DNA of 64,000 bases from Spisula solida (taxonomy: Eukaryota > Mollusca > Bivalvia > Venerida > Mactridae): contig OX365946.1 of NCBI GenBank assembly GCA_947247005.1, positions 54,028,734-54,092,733 of the forward strand, given 5' to 3'. Made by a program: the position numbers and the translations under genes. The stretch's first letter is position 1, and each line of letters begins with the position of its first letter. The notes beneath the pieces are model-generated. The model saw nothing but the letters and a program-made list of their open reading frames with translations, had not been told where the DNA came from and did no database searches. Below, one piece after another: positions 20,833 to 35,800 of the stretch.

Positions 20833-23800
20833 CTGAAAATTAAACAAAATATTACTTTTTTTGCATTCAACTGAGACTGTGGTATTGCTTGGCCATTCGA
20901 TGTTTACCCTGCTTAAACGGCCAATGACCTCGGGTTTGAGGGAACAGAAGAAGATAACTATCACAACCAGTGATACATACCAGGGGCGTTTTACAAGTTC
21001 AAGGAAAATTTTTCATAGAATCTTTAACGTTTGCTAAAACTCAATAATATATTGCAGAGAGACAAAGAGACACATTCTCAAAATATTCTCAAATTTTCTT
21101 ACAATATCATAGTAAGGTGCCCTTCTTGTTGTATCTATGGTAACATCAGGAAGAGCTACCTGTGGCAAATTTGACGTCATGTCCAAGAAATCTTTAAGCT
21201 AACTAAATCCCCAACTAAACAGCTACCATTTGACTACGATCTAAAATAACTCCGCAAAACGTTCGCATCATACAGCATACATCATTTTGGTCAATTTATA
21301 GCACAGTTTCAATATTCTAACAACTATGCTGCGATATTGTTGACGCCGTATAAAAATCACCCATCAAAATAATACAGACCAAATGTCAAAAGATCATTGG
21401 AATTTTATCAGTTTTTGTCTTTTGACAGGAAAATCTTGACTCGAAACATTATAATTGATGACCGCTGCCTGTTAAGAACGTTGCATGTTAATAATTAGGA
21501 TACATTATAAATAATATAAACGCTTCCAGACTGCACTTGGTAGTGCTGCAGATGAGCACAGGAAGGGACATCTTAATGTGAAAGGGACATGTGACGTTGT
21601 GTCGAACGTTTCTGCTTGGTTTTGAGACGCTTTCAAACTATTGGCAAAGCAACCCAAGAAGTGTATACCTTGAAGCGATGCATAAAATTATGAGAAAAGA
21701 AAACACTGTTATCCTTGTGGTAGGTGAATTATGTGTGTCATTTGACTGACTGAGTGAGAGTTATTCAGAAAATGTTAATAGAAAAAACTATGCCCGGGTA
21801 GCCATTTCTGATGTTACTATGACAGCAGTGTCATTTTGTATGATACACCCTCACGTGGAAGATTCATATTACAATATGTATCATGAATTGTTCTATTTAA
21901 ATACAAAGTTTTAAGTAATTTTAGGCCTCAACAAATCTCTTTAAAAGCACTCGTCCTGCAATATAAACAAAGAAGAAACCCAAAAATCTTACTTGTCCTG
22001 CTATATAAATAACGAAGGAAGATATTGTGCAGGACGAGCGGACGAGTGGATTCATTGAGGCCTGAATTTGTACACATGATAAACATTATAGAACACTTCC
22101 TGGAACATAAAAATGCCCCTCGTATATACAATACAACAGCAGGGTAAGGTTTTATCCAAGTTACTTCCTTTTCTACAATTGTGAACTTTTTTCTTTTTTT
22201 CTTTGTTTATTCATTTTCTTCTTTTTTAAATCTGGATATGCACATATTTTATATTCATAACTCCTTTATAACAACAATGTGAAAACGAGTTAAAGAAATG
22301 GTTTGCAGGTCTAGAGTTCATTATCAGATATATTTTTTAGTTGCAGATAACTTAAACCGTTAAGGAGTGTTAACTATTATTGCACTGCTAAATAAACTTC
22401 TTTTTGCTTATCCTTGTGACTTATACTTGTAACCAGCAATTTTCCTGTTTGTGCCTTCCATGCTCTGCTGTTTCTGTTGAGTGCTGCCTTCCCTGTCCAG
22501 TTTGTTAATATCAAATACTCGAAAACATTTTCAGAAGAGACATTTTCAGAAGAGATCATAAATGTAAAGTATGAATAGGATGAAAGACATACCATCTACA
22601 GGAAGGACAACCACAGGAAACAATCCACCAGGTGGCTCAAACATAACTCGTGTGAGAGCAATGTTGCGGTTTATAGTTAGATAACATATCACCATTCGTT
22701 TTACATTCTGTGCTTCTGAAGGTGGTAACAACATTCCCCAACCAACAAGATCTCCAACCTTCACTGAAGCTTTCGCTAAAATATAATCATATTATGATAA
22801 ATACTGAAATTTTATCAACAAGATCCCCCTAGCAACAATGGATTGAAAACCACTTAAACCAGTCTACTTATATCAACAAGATCACCCTAGCAACAATGGA
22901 TTGAAATCCACTTAAACCAGTCTACTTATATCAACAAAATCACCTTAGCAACCATGGATTGAAAACAAGTCTTCTTATATCAACAAGATCACCCTAGCAA
23001 CAATGGATTGAAAACCACTTAAACCAGTCTACTTATATCAACAAAATCACCTTAGCAACCATGGATTGAAAACAAGTCTTCCTATATCAACAAGATCACC
23101 TTAGCAACCATAGATTGAAAACAAGTCTTCATATATCAACAAGATCACCTTAGCAACCATGGATTGAAAACAAGTCTTCTCATATCAACATGACCACCCT
23201 AGGGACCATAGATTGAAAAACAAGACTGCGTTCAATAAACGCTTATGCCCCCTGTGGAAGCCTTGTCCATAAATAAGTCTAAGTCCAAAATTAGGTCAAG
23301 GTGAAGGTCAAAATGGGGTTAGGTGATACTGGCGTGTGGAGAGTGTTCAAACACAACATCCATGCAAGTATGAAAGCTTTGTAGCCAGCCATATTAATGC
23401 TAGAAGAAACGGTCAATTTGGGTTAACCAGGACGGACGGACGAACGGACGGACAGGTGAATCACTATATGCCTCCCCATCTATCGATAGGGGGGCATAAC
23501 AAGTCTTCTTATGTCAACAAAATCACCCTAGGCATCATGGATTGAAAACAAGTCTTCTTATATAAAAAAATCACCCTAGCGACTATGGATTGAAAACAAG
23601 TCTTCTTATATAAAAAAATCACCCTAGAGAACATGGATTGAAAACAAGTCTTCTTGTATCAACAAAATCACCCTAGAGAACATGGATTGAAAACAAGTCT
23701 TCTCATATCAACATGATCACCCTAGAGACAATGGATTGAAAACAAGTCTTCTTATATCAACAAGATCACCTAGGGACCATGGATTGAAAACAAGTCTTCT

Positions 23801-26800
23801 TGTATCAACAAAATCACCCTAGAGAACATGGATTGAAAACAAGTCTTCTCATATCAACATGACCACCCTAGGGACCATGGATTGAAAACAAGTATTCTTA
23901 TATCAACATGATCACCCTAGGGACCATGGATTGAAAGAAATCTTCTTATAATGAGATGCTATCCATGGGGATGATGTAATGAACAATGCATTAACTTTTT
24001 AAAGGTGTATATACAGTAAAGCCTCAATTATTATATGACCACCCCATGGTACATTGAAAACGGGTCTTTGACCACACAGGGTACATTGAAAATGGATCTT
24101 TGACCATACAAGGTACATTGAAAACGGGTCTTTGACCACACAAGGTACATTGAAAATGGATCTTTGACCACACAGGGTACATTGAAAACGGGTCTTTGAC
24201 CACACAAGGTACTTAGAAAATGGGTCTTTGACCACACAAAGTACATTGAAAATGGGTCTTTGACCACATAGGGTACATTGAAAATGGGTCTTTGACCACA
24301 CAAGGTACATTGAAAATGGATCTTTGACCACACAGGGTACATTGAAAACGGGTCTTTGACCACACAAGGTACTTAGAAAATGGGTCTTTGACCACACAAA
24401 GTACATTGAAAACGGGTATTTGACCACACAAGGTACAATGAAAAAGGGTCTTTGACCACACAGGGTACATTGAAAATGGGTCTTTGACCACACAGGGTAC
24501 ATTGAAAATGAGTCTTTGACCACACAAGGTACATTGAAAATGGGTCTTTGACCACACCGGGTACATTAACGAATTTGACCACACAAGGTTCATTGAGAAC
24601 TAATCTTCATCTTTAGACATTCTTAATACTGAAGTTGAATACATAGCAAAACTGTGAAAATGTTCCTGAAAATCACGTTTTCAATTTTGAGGTAGTTGTT
24701 GTATCAAGATGGCCAATAATTTAACATAATTATAGCCTTCATTCATTTTAAACTATCAGTTAGAACATAACAATGTAAATATAAGAACAATATATGTATT
24801 GAATAAATTTTAAAGATATATCACAAGAAAATATTAAATTAAAGGTGTTTTACAATAAGATTTACAATATGATGGCTGATTTGTGCCATTTTGTGTTTTC
24901 ACCCTTTCGTCACAAAAACCCGAAAGGTACAAACTACTAATGGCTATTTGTCACATACAGGGCATCCCATTTTTGCCCTTTCTTTTGTCGCATCTTCAAG
25001 CTTTTGACCTTTTGGGTTTTTGTGGCAAAAAGGTGTAAACAGAAAATGGCACAAATCAGCCACAATAAAACAAAGAGACAGTTACCTTCTCCCACGGCCC
25101 AGAATCGGAGGTAATCTAAGATATAGTGGGACATTTCATCATCTTGTTTATTGTCCCGGCTTCCGGCTGCTGATAATGCTATCACAGGGGGAGGGGGATT
25201 ATTGTCACCAAAATCATCAACTATCTGCATCTCAAAATGATTGAAAACTGAAATACAGCACACGTTTAATCATAACATCGCAGAAAATCAGCCATTTTAA
25301 ACGCTTATAATTATGATGTAAATAATTTTTCATCTTTCACTGAAAAATACCGGTATGCAAAATATCAAAGCAATCGGTTGATAAATAAAAAAACCTATTA
25401 AACATTATTTAAATATACTATGTACTCATATATTCTGAATTCATTTTATCTTGATTGTTAAACAAGTTTGACAACATTTTGAATTTATTCACTCTGGACA
25501 CCTCATTCCTGATGGTATCCATTGCCAGGAGTGTTGGTGAGAATATTAAGGAGTGCTAAAAATACTAACAAACTAAAATGGACAGGCATTAGTTAATTAT
25601 AAGCAGAATACTAAGATAAAACATAAAGGCTACAAAAGATTGTTAATTTAAGTTACAGTTCACAATTTCACATAAATGTCGCTCTAGTAAGTTGAAATCA
25701 TTTTCTGAAAGAACTGTTGAAACTAAGTCACTATACAGGTATATGTACCTTTAAATATACAATTCACCTTATATTATAGAAAATTGAACAGGGTACCTTT
25801 AACCAAATTAGTTAATAATAAGCAGCATAGTTAAAAATCACTACACCTTTCAACATACAATTCAACATAGAAGAAGTAGAAGAAAAGGCACAGTACCTTC
25901 TCTTTTAACATACAGTTTACCTTACAAAGAAAATAGACACAGTACCTTTAAACATATCATTTACTATACTTACATTCATTTAAACTGTTTGGACACTGTA
26001 TTGGTATAGGTTTACAATGATCTCTCACTGTCACAGTAAATGAATCATTATCTATACGGCAGTCTTTAGGAACACACCAATGTTCGACATTGTCCTTAAA
26101 AAAACAAGAGATGTGTGTAAAACATTAATGCCCCCCTTGCAGTCAAATGGTTGTTAATGTAAAACGCCACAGCAACCTTGACCTTTGACCTACTTACCAC
26201 AAAATCAATAGAGGTCATCTACTGTTGCTGAACAACCTCCATGTACAGTTTGAAGATCCTAGGTCTTGAGGTATTAAATGGAGACTATTGGGTCTACTGA
26301 CTGACCAACAGACTGACCACAATGTGAAAAGCAATATACCCCCTCATCAGATGAGGGGGGGGGGATAAAAAATCATCTGTGTTTGTTGTCTATAAGAAAC
26401 ATATACTACATTGTCCTAGAAAGTATATATATATATACATCTTTGAAGTTAACGTACCCAACATTAAACAGGCTAACAAGAAGTTACGGACTTTATTTAC
26501 CTTTTTGAAACAAAATTTTACAACTTAACCTTTTCGTTTTAAGGGCAAGTATTGATAAATGATGCCTACTACGTGTCATGTGCAAAGCAATATACCCACC
26601 AATCAAAGATGGGGCATACCAACAATTCAAGACGACCACAAACATTGTCCTTGTAAACTTAAGAATCTAGGTAAATGTCAGAATTAAATGTGTGCACAGG
26701 GCTGAACACTGTGTGAGACCTGTGGCCGGGATTGCCACCAATACTTACACTCAGCACTCAAATAGTGAAATGCATTCTTTTGAGGTTCCTTAGAGCGACA

Positions 26801-29800
26801 TTTTTTCAGAGCAAGAAGTAGTTATAATGTTACATTAGTACTAAATGTTATTTTTGGCTTATTATTTAGTGTAATTTAGTGTATTTGTAAGCTATAATTA
26901 TAATTTATCAGTCTGAGTGCTGAGTGTGGCACTCAAATTCACTCAGACTCAATAATTACACATATACCTCAAAAATAGTAAACAATTGCAAAGAAATTGT
27001 ATCAAATATTATTTTAAATACTCATTGTATACACATTTCCTCACCTAGATCTGCAATCTAGGACAAATAAAAGCTCATTATATTACATTTCAATATTTGA
27101 GTTTTGAGTGCTGAGTTTAAGTATTGGTTGTAATTCCAGGCCAAGGTTACATAATCGAAACAAACATTCTAACAACTTATGAAGAACCTGACAAATAAGT
27201 ACTTACTAAAAATCTAAGACTTGGTCCCTGTGAAAGCCGATTTTGCCAAAACACTCTGAGTACTACATCATATCCGTTACCACATAATGAGATCGTAGGA
27301 TAGAGTTCTCCATCATCAGTAGACACGTATCGTGTGCCGACAGGTCGGTCGTTCTTCATAAACAACACCACTGAATATCCCTGATCATTAAATGTTTTCA
27401 CTTGTAATCCAACAATGTCACCTATTAATACAAGATACAACATTTAATGAGTACTATTGAGATAGAATTTTCGTAATTTGTAATACTTCATCAGTAGGTT
27501 AAACATTGTAGTGTAATGTGGCAATGATATTAGTCACATAAAAGTTTTAATAAGGAAGTATGAACACACTAACATTTTGTTTCAACTAAGTAAATTTATG
27601 AAATAATCTACAGCTATTTTAACCTGTCAATTTCTACTTTCACTTTAACCAATTTTCATCAGTATGTTAAAACAGTGAACGATAGATTTCCATCTGATTC
27701 AGTAGGTTAAAGTAGTGGACCATCAGTTTTCATCCGTAGGTCAAAGTAGTGGACCATCAGTTTTCATCCGTAGGTTAAAGTAGTGAACCATCAGTTTTCA
27801 TCCGTAGGTCAAAGTAGTGCACCATCAGTTTTCATCCATAGGTCAAAATAGTGAACCATCAGTTTTCATCCGTAGGTCAAAGTAGTGAACCATCAGTTTT
27901 CATCCGTAGTTTAAAGTAGTGAACCACGAGTTTTCATCCGTAGGTCAAAGTAACGAACCATCAGTTTTCATCCATAGGTCAAAGTAGTGAACCATCAGTT
28001 TTCATCCGTAGGTCAAAGTAGTGAACCATCAGTTTTCATCCATAGGTCAAAGTAATGAACCATCAGTTTTAATCCATAGGTCAAAGTAGTGAACCATCAG
28101 TTTTCATCAGTAGGTCAAAGTAGTGCATCATCAGTTTTCATCCGTAGGTCAAAGTCGTGCATCATCAGTTTTCATCCGTAGGTCAAAGTAGTGAACCATC
28201 AGTTTTCATCCGTAGTTTAAAGTAGTGAACCACAAGTTTTCATCCGTAGGTCAAAGTAACGAACCATCAGTTTTCATCCGTAGGTCAAAGTAGTGAACCA
28301 TAATTTTCATCCGTAGGTCAAAGTAGTGCACCATCAGTTTTCATCCATAGGTCAAAGTAATGAACCATCAGTTTTAATCCATAGGTCAAAGTAGTGAACC
28401 ATCAGTTTTCATCAGTAAGTCAAAGTAGTGCATCATCAGTTTTCATCCGTAGGTCAAAATTGTGAACCATCAGTTTTCATCCGTAGGTCAAAGTAGTGAA
28501 CCATCAGTTTTCATCCGTAGGTCAAAATAGTGAACCATCAATTTTCATCCATAGGTCAAAATAGTGCACCATCAGTTTTCATCCATAGGTCAAAGTAGTG
28601 AACCATCAGTTTTCATCCGTAGGTCAAAGTAATGAACCATTAGTTTTCATCCATAGGTCAAAGAAATGAACGATCAGTTTTCATCCGTAGGTCAAAGAAG
28701 TGCACCATCAGTTTTCATCAGTAAGTCAAAGTAGTGCACCATCAGTTTTCATCAGTAGGTCAAAGTAGTGAACCATCAGTTTTCATCCGTAGGTCAAAAT
28801 TGTGAACCATTAATTTTCATCCGTAGGTCAAAGTAGTGAACCATCAGTTTTCATCAGTAGGTGAAAGTAGTGCATCATCAGTTTTCATCTGTAGGTCAAA
28901 GTAGTGAACCATCAGTTTTCATCCGTAGGTCAAAGTAGTGCACCATCAGTTTTCATCCGTAGGTCAAAGTAGTGAACTATCAGTTTTCATCCATAGGTCA
29001 AAGCAGTGAACCATCAGTTTTCATCCATAGGTCAAAGTAGTGAACCATCAGTTTTCATCTGTAGGTCAAAGTAGTGAACCATCAGTTTTCATCCATAGGT
29101 CAAAGCAGTGAACAATCAGTTTTCATCTGTAGGTCAAAGTAGTGAACCATCAGTTTTCATCCGTAGGTCAAAGTAGTGAACTATCAGTTTTCATCCATAG
29201 GTCAAAGCAGTGAACCATCAGTTTTCATCTGTAGGTCAAAGTAGTGAACCATCAGTTTTCATCCATAGGTCAAAGCAGTGAACTATCAGTTTTCATCTGT
29301 AGGTCAAAGTAGTGAACTATCAGTTTTCATCTGTAGGTCAAAGTAGTGAACCATCAGTTTTCATCTGTAGGTCAAAGTAGTGAACCATCAGTTTTGATCC
29401 ATAGATCAAAGCAGTGAACAATCAGTTTTCATCTGTAGGTCAAAGTAGTGAACCATCAGTTTTCATCCGTAGGTCAAAGTAGTGAACTATCAGTTTTCAT
29501 CAATAGGTCAAAGCAGTGAACCATCAGTTTTCATCTGTAGGTCAAAGTAGTGAACCATCAGTTTTCATCCATAGGTCAAAGCAGTGAACTATCAGTTTTC
29601 ATCTGTAGGTCAAAGTAGTGAACTATCAGTTTTCATCTGTAGGTCAAAGTAGTGAACCATCAGTTTTCATCTGTAGGTCAAAGTAGTGAACCATCAGTTC
29701 CGTAGGTCAAATTAGTAAACCATCAGTTTTCATCCATAGGTCAAAATAGTGCATCATCAATTGTCATCAATAAGATTTGCCATTTTCAGTTGAGCAGAGG

Positions 29801-32800
29801 TTAACAAATCGTATTCAAAGCCTCTGACTATCCTGATGAAATAGTAATGTTAGGTGGGAAACACTGAAAAGCCTGTTGGTTTTAATCCGACTGGATCAGC
29901 AGTCAGTAGCTCTTACCACTGGACTACTTTTCCACCTATCCCTTAAATGGACATTTCAAGCAAGCCTATATACTCACTCCGCAACAAATGACACACTGTG
30001 GACTTTGAATTTCATGCATACTTAACTATTATAAAAGAGAAGTTATATGAATGAGTTTTTAAAAAGAGTATATCATTACCTTCACCAAACCTTTCTTCAA
30101 AGAGAGTATATCATTACCTTGACCAAACTTTTCTTCAAAGAGAGTATATCATTACCTTCACCAAATCTTTCTTCAAAGAGAGTATATCATTACCTTCACC
30201 AAACCTTTCTTCAAAGAGAGGATATCATTACCTTCACCAAATCTTTCTTCAAAGAGAGGATATCATTACCTTCACCAAATCTTTCTCCTTCCATGTTACC
30301 ATTAGATAATTCATTTCTATACATTTTACCATCTCTGGACATATAACCTGATGACTGTGCACATTTCCCTGGATGTTTATTAAGGTCAAAGTGACAGTCT
30401 GCAACCCCAATGCTGACTGCTGAATCTTCATCTGAAATTAATCAGGCAAATTAGAAATCTACACGTCTACAAGTACTGCAAAGTCAGAAATGTTTTCACC
30501 GTCAAAATTTCGCAAATCTGAATTTTAAGTAGTTTGCTAGGTTAAATCGCTGGCTTTGAATATCTTATCGTGCATATTTGAAATCTGCATCACAAGGCAC
30601 TTCTTATGAGTTTATTTTCATGAAAATCGGACACCTGGGGATTTGGTCTATCGCCCAATTAAAACACTCATTTCACTAAGCGGGACATTTTATAAACAAA
30701 CTCATGAGAAAATGTAAACATGGATCGAGTTATGGGATTTAAATATTTACAACTTAATTGGATGAAGTACATCTTTAATTAAATATAGTATATAAAACAG
30801 CCATTAATAATTACAGAGAGCAGTTAGATATATCGTGATATGAAATCACCCAAAGGTCTTTGATGATGGGTGTCCGGACATGAAGTCGTAATTCGAAATG
30901 GATCTAAAGCTTTGTCAGAAATGCAAACGGCAATAACTATAAGCCGTAGATATTAGATCTAATTGAATTAGGACCGGAACGATTTCAATATTTTAAAACC
31001 AGTTAATCGTTGATGTGAAATCAAATCGAACCGGTTAATCGGCCGCCATATTGAAAATGGTGTTTTCTTTCATGATGACCATATCAAGATACTATCAGCA
31101 GCAGAATTCATGTGTTTTTATTTTCTCTTTCGAGGTATATAATAAGATTTGTTTGTTAAATATGATCAGACTGAGTATATGGATTAATGTATCACATGTT
31201 ACCTAAAGACACCCAGCTAGTTTGCTTGTTTATGTGTCCATCAACACATTCATGCATATTCTTGTGAAAGATATATTGTATGCACACGGTAACATATAAT
31301 TTATTGGCATTGTAGGATGTGTATTATTTTAGAACGATTAGCGGTTTTGCAAAATTGAAACCGGTTTCACCTTGCAATTGAATCGTATTCGATTAACCGA
31401 GTAATCGTCCTGGTCATAAATTGAATCATAAAAGTCAAACTGAGACTGTGTGTCTGTGAACGCCTAGAACGGAAGTAAACTAATTTGTAAACAATTGTCA
31501 GTTTTGCCGACAGTTGCGTTCTGAACTTATTCGCCCCAATCTCGTCCACCAAAGTATTCTTCACCTATGATATCAGTGAAAATGTTCCGTGTCCAGCTAA
31601 TTCTGATGTTAAGGTAATAAATAATTCATTTTCACGTTTTATTTTTCTGAAAACTATCTCATAATCGATACAAAAACATTGCAAATATTTTTTCTTCCAT
31701 TGATTTTCCGAATGATAAAATTGAATATTTTGTTTGTTCGATTTTGATAGGACGATGACAGGAAAACAAGCGTAACAAAATGGGTTTGATTGGCTGATAT
31801 TTCGTTGGTTTCACTCGAAATGTGTTGTTCTGAACCAGAGTGTGATGTGAAGAATACTCTGGTTAACGAGCATGGATTATCATAAGTAATCAATAACTAT
31901 TTTAACTCTACAAATATCTATGTGTTCACTTAGTATGCTCTAAATCATCAATGGAAAAGTCCGATTTTAGCTATAGAATTATGATAAAGAAATGGCAATT
32001 ATGGTAGAATGATAACCTCAAGACAAAGGTTCTATAAACAAGGCATAATACATTATATACCAAATGTTTGTGTGGCACTATCACCATAGATATACACAAT
32101 AATGCTCTTTTCAACGATTGCTCATTTCAACAAGCATAATTCTAAGTTGTTTGTGGAGGTGAATTTCAGACAGTGTATTGGTTAGAACAGATCAATAATA
32201 ATGATTTCAATACTTACTGAGCTTGACAATTTCAGCACAAAAATATGAACACTCGGGTTGAAGACTTTGATTAAATTGAAGAGCGTGTATCCGCCGAACA
32301 ACCTTTGGAAGACTTACAATACATTCGGCTTTCTCTACCACCATATTTATACTCTCAGACTTTCTGAACATTGATGTGGATAATTCTGAAAAGAAATGAA
32401 CATTATCAAAACCTCGGTTAAACAGCCGGTGAACAGATACACATTTTTTTAAAGTATGACATTCTAACACGATCTGCGGATTAATCCATATACGCATAGA
32501 GCAAACCAGGGAATGTTTTATTACCGTAATAAAACATACCTGTCAAATTGGCTGTTACTATTTACACCCCGTATCACGTTACATATTTATGAACGAATGA
32601 ACGTAAACTTTATAGTAAAATCTTCTATGAGTCGCTTACAAGGCAAGTTGCATGAGTATCCAGTGTTACAGCTATGATGCATCTATGTTTAGAAACTCAA
32701 ATGTACTCTCGAAACTAAGTTTCATAAAAACTTCTGATAATCAATTCATTTATATTTTTTCATTTCATGAACTAGTTACCCTATACTCGTGTTATTAAAA

Positions 32801-35800
32801 TTGTTTCAATGTTTAAAATGAATTATTTCCTTCAGAAAATTACGAAAGTTGTTTTCATTAACGAGGGAGGTAATTGTACCAGCTAATAAGCCTTTCAATT
32901 TCAACGTGGAATTATGTTCAATGTCAAATGGGTGAAAATACTCGTGCTACGCACTTATGATTTAATTTTTCTGCATCCGAACTCCTGCCCGTGTTTTATT
33001 CACCGACAAAATACGTGAACATATTTTTATCTATTAATTTAAAGCAACTGGTTGTTCAATACAGGTATTTATCACATGATTTTCCTTGTATCCAGGTTAG
33101 TATAACGAGTATGTCTATTCTTATACTATACTAGTGTATTATATTTGAGTGACTTCACTTTCTCTTCTAAAAGACATAACTATATGCCATAATTGATGTT
33201 ATTTTTGCCGTTGTTTATATACTGGAGTGTGTTATCAGCAGAAAAATGTGTAATTTTATGTCAGTTGTGCAACAAGATAAAAAGAATCTTAACACAAAAT
33301 TTAATTGTGAATTGAATATAAACTTGTATCAAACTTGTTCAGGAAAAATTAAGCTCACTACCTTTAAGGTAAAGAACCACCAAATGCCTACGCGGACCAA
33401 ATGGTGATACACTCAAGTAGTCCTTAAAAAAACTTTGGCTTGCCTGTAAATGGGGATATTTCTTGACAAGAGTGAACTGGAGTGATGAAATTGAGTTTAA
33501 ATGCATTGTAAATATGTATGGTATGTAGTGAAACAGGAAAATCTGGAATATCTTGGTATTCTTACATTGATACCAAAGTGAAAGTAGGATAGGGTAAAAC
33601 CCGGATTGAATCAGTCCGGACATGTGTAAAAATAGGTAGACCATGTTTGATGGCCAAAATTTTTCTTAGAAGATACATGACCCCCCTTTTTTATTGTATT
33701 ATTTTGAAGCTTAAAGGTACTTCTTTAAAATGATATATGTCTTCCTGCTGGCCATAGACTAAAAGATGCAAACATTTTGGGCCTACTATTGTAACTTTAC
33801 ATTGAACTAAAGAGCAAATTTATTTGGTGGTTTCTAACCTAAAGAAGAGCAATATTCCATTAAATGCATGTTTTCACTTTTTTGCATTTAAATGTATGGA
33901 AATGCATTCCTGATTGGTTTTAAACCACTTTTTTCTGTGTAACTGGTCTAAAAAAGTGAAAATTTAGATTTTTATCATGAAAATTTCAAAAAAAGTCTAA
34001 TTTTTTTTTCTAAAACTGACATTTTCATGTCAATATTGACCTTATTTTAATATCAGACATGGGTTTTTGTGATTATATATGAAGAATAAGCACATTTTTA
34101 ATCATCTAAAGCAAAATTAGTGTTCAGTGCAACATTTGTACACAAATACAACTATATTTAAAGTCACTATTCATGACATCTGGCAGGCGCTGACCAAATT
34201 TCTCATTAAAGGCGCATAGGCGTATTAGTCATTTTTTTCAGAATTCATGCCCAATTGGTGTGGAATAGGTTGTTTTGTGCTGCATATACATAGTAGTATT
34301 GAAAAAAGTGCAAAAAACACTTAAAAAGGCAAAAAAAGGTTGTCTTAAGGTAAAGAACCACCAAATGCCTACGCGGACCAAATGGTGATACACTCAAGTA
34401 GTCCTTAAAAAAACTTTGGCTTGCCTGTAAATGGGGATATTTCTTGACAAGAGTGAACTGGAGTGATGAAATTGAGTTTAAATGCATTGTAAATATGTAT
34501 GTTATGTAGTGAAACAGGAAAATCTGGAATATCTTGGTATTCTTACATTGATACCAAAGTGAAAGTAGGATAGGGTAAAACCCGGATTGAATCAGTCCGG
34601 ACATGTGTAAAAATAGGTAGACCATGTTTGATGGCCAAAATTTTTCTTAGAAGATACATGACCCCCCTTTTTTATTGTATTATTTTGAAGCTTAAAGGTA
34701 CTTCTTTAAAATGATATATGTCTTCCTGCTGGCCATAGACTAAAAGATGCAAACATTTTGGGCCTACTATTGTAACTTTACATTGAACTAAAGAGCAAAT
34801 TTATTTGGTGGTTTCTAACCTATTATAAAGGCTCGCTTAATAAAATTTCCAGAACTTGTTTAATATAAGTTAGTAACAATTGACAACTGGTGATAGATCC
34901 TTGATCTATATCTAATTTTTGAGTATCAAAATCTGTTAGTAAGTACATACATTTACTCATGTATAATTCATGCATGATGAAGTGTCATTAAAGTTTATTT
35001 AGGGAACCTGATCACTTGAGTGTCTCTATGGACCTAAATTTAGTTTTTGACCAAGGAATAACCAAAACTGACCTTTACACAGTGACAGACACAGGGTTGA
35101 TCCAAATAGAGCATTCTATGCTCAAGTAGGGTTGCTCAGTTCTAAAACAGAAACTGGATAATTCCATACCCTGATGTTGATTAATGTAACTATCAGAAAT
35201 GAGGTGTAAAGAGTGATTGTAGAACTTGTTTCACAAACAACCTTAACTATGTTACTACAGTGGAATCTGAGAAAACCGAACACCTTTCAGACCGCTTGAT
35301 TTGTTCGGATTTCACAAAAGTTCGGTATTGTGAAACTACCACTATTTTGTTATCTTAAATGCATTGTAGTTGGCCCTGGTTTGTGTTGTTTTGTATCAGG
35401 CGCCAATATGTGCATAATATGCATTGGATGTTTAATGAGGGGCTGCGTTCAATAAACGCTTATGCCCACATGGAAGCCTTGCCCATAAAAAGCTAAGTCA
35501 ATCAGGGGCCATAATTCGTTAATAATGTTGGATAGTGTTACATGGCTTTGAAAATGTAAGGGGCTTATGATGGTAAACAAGTATGTCAAGTTTTAAGGCA
35601 ACGCCATGATGGACATGATGTAAAACAGAATGGTCAATTTGGGTTAACCAAGAATTAGATGCTTCAATAAGTCTAAGTCCAAAATTAAGGTGAAGGTTAA
35701 AAGTAGCAAGTAGCAAGCCATATTATTGCTAGAAGAAACAGTCAATTTGGTTTAACCAAGAATTTGGTCCTTCAATAAGTCTAAGTCCAAAATTAGGTCA

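Noticed and set aside
24031..24593. Long overlapping minus-strand ORFs up to 174 codons
   Set aside because: They are produced by a stop-free 32 bp tandem repeat. All three frames are open and the peptide is a pure repeat.
27660..29765. Regularly spaced repeats that look like a CRISPR array
   Set aside because: Units are head-to-tail with no unique spacers, there are no cas genes, and the context is an intron of an animal gene.
33339..34625. Two similar minus-strand ORFs of 101 and 126 codons
   Set aside because: They are the same non-coding MITE present twice. No protein features are seen, and the frame runs into flanking sequence differently in each copy.
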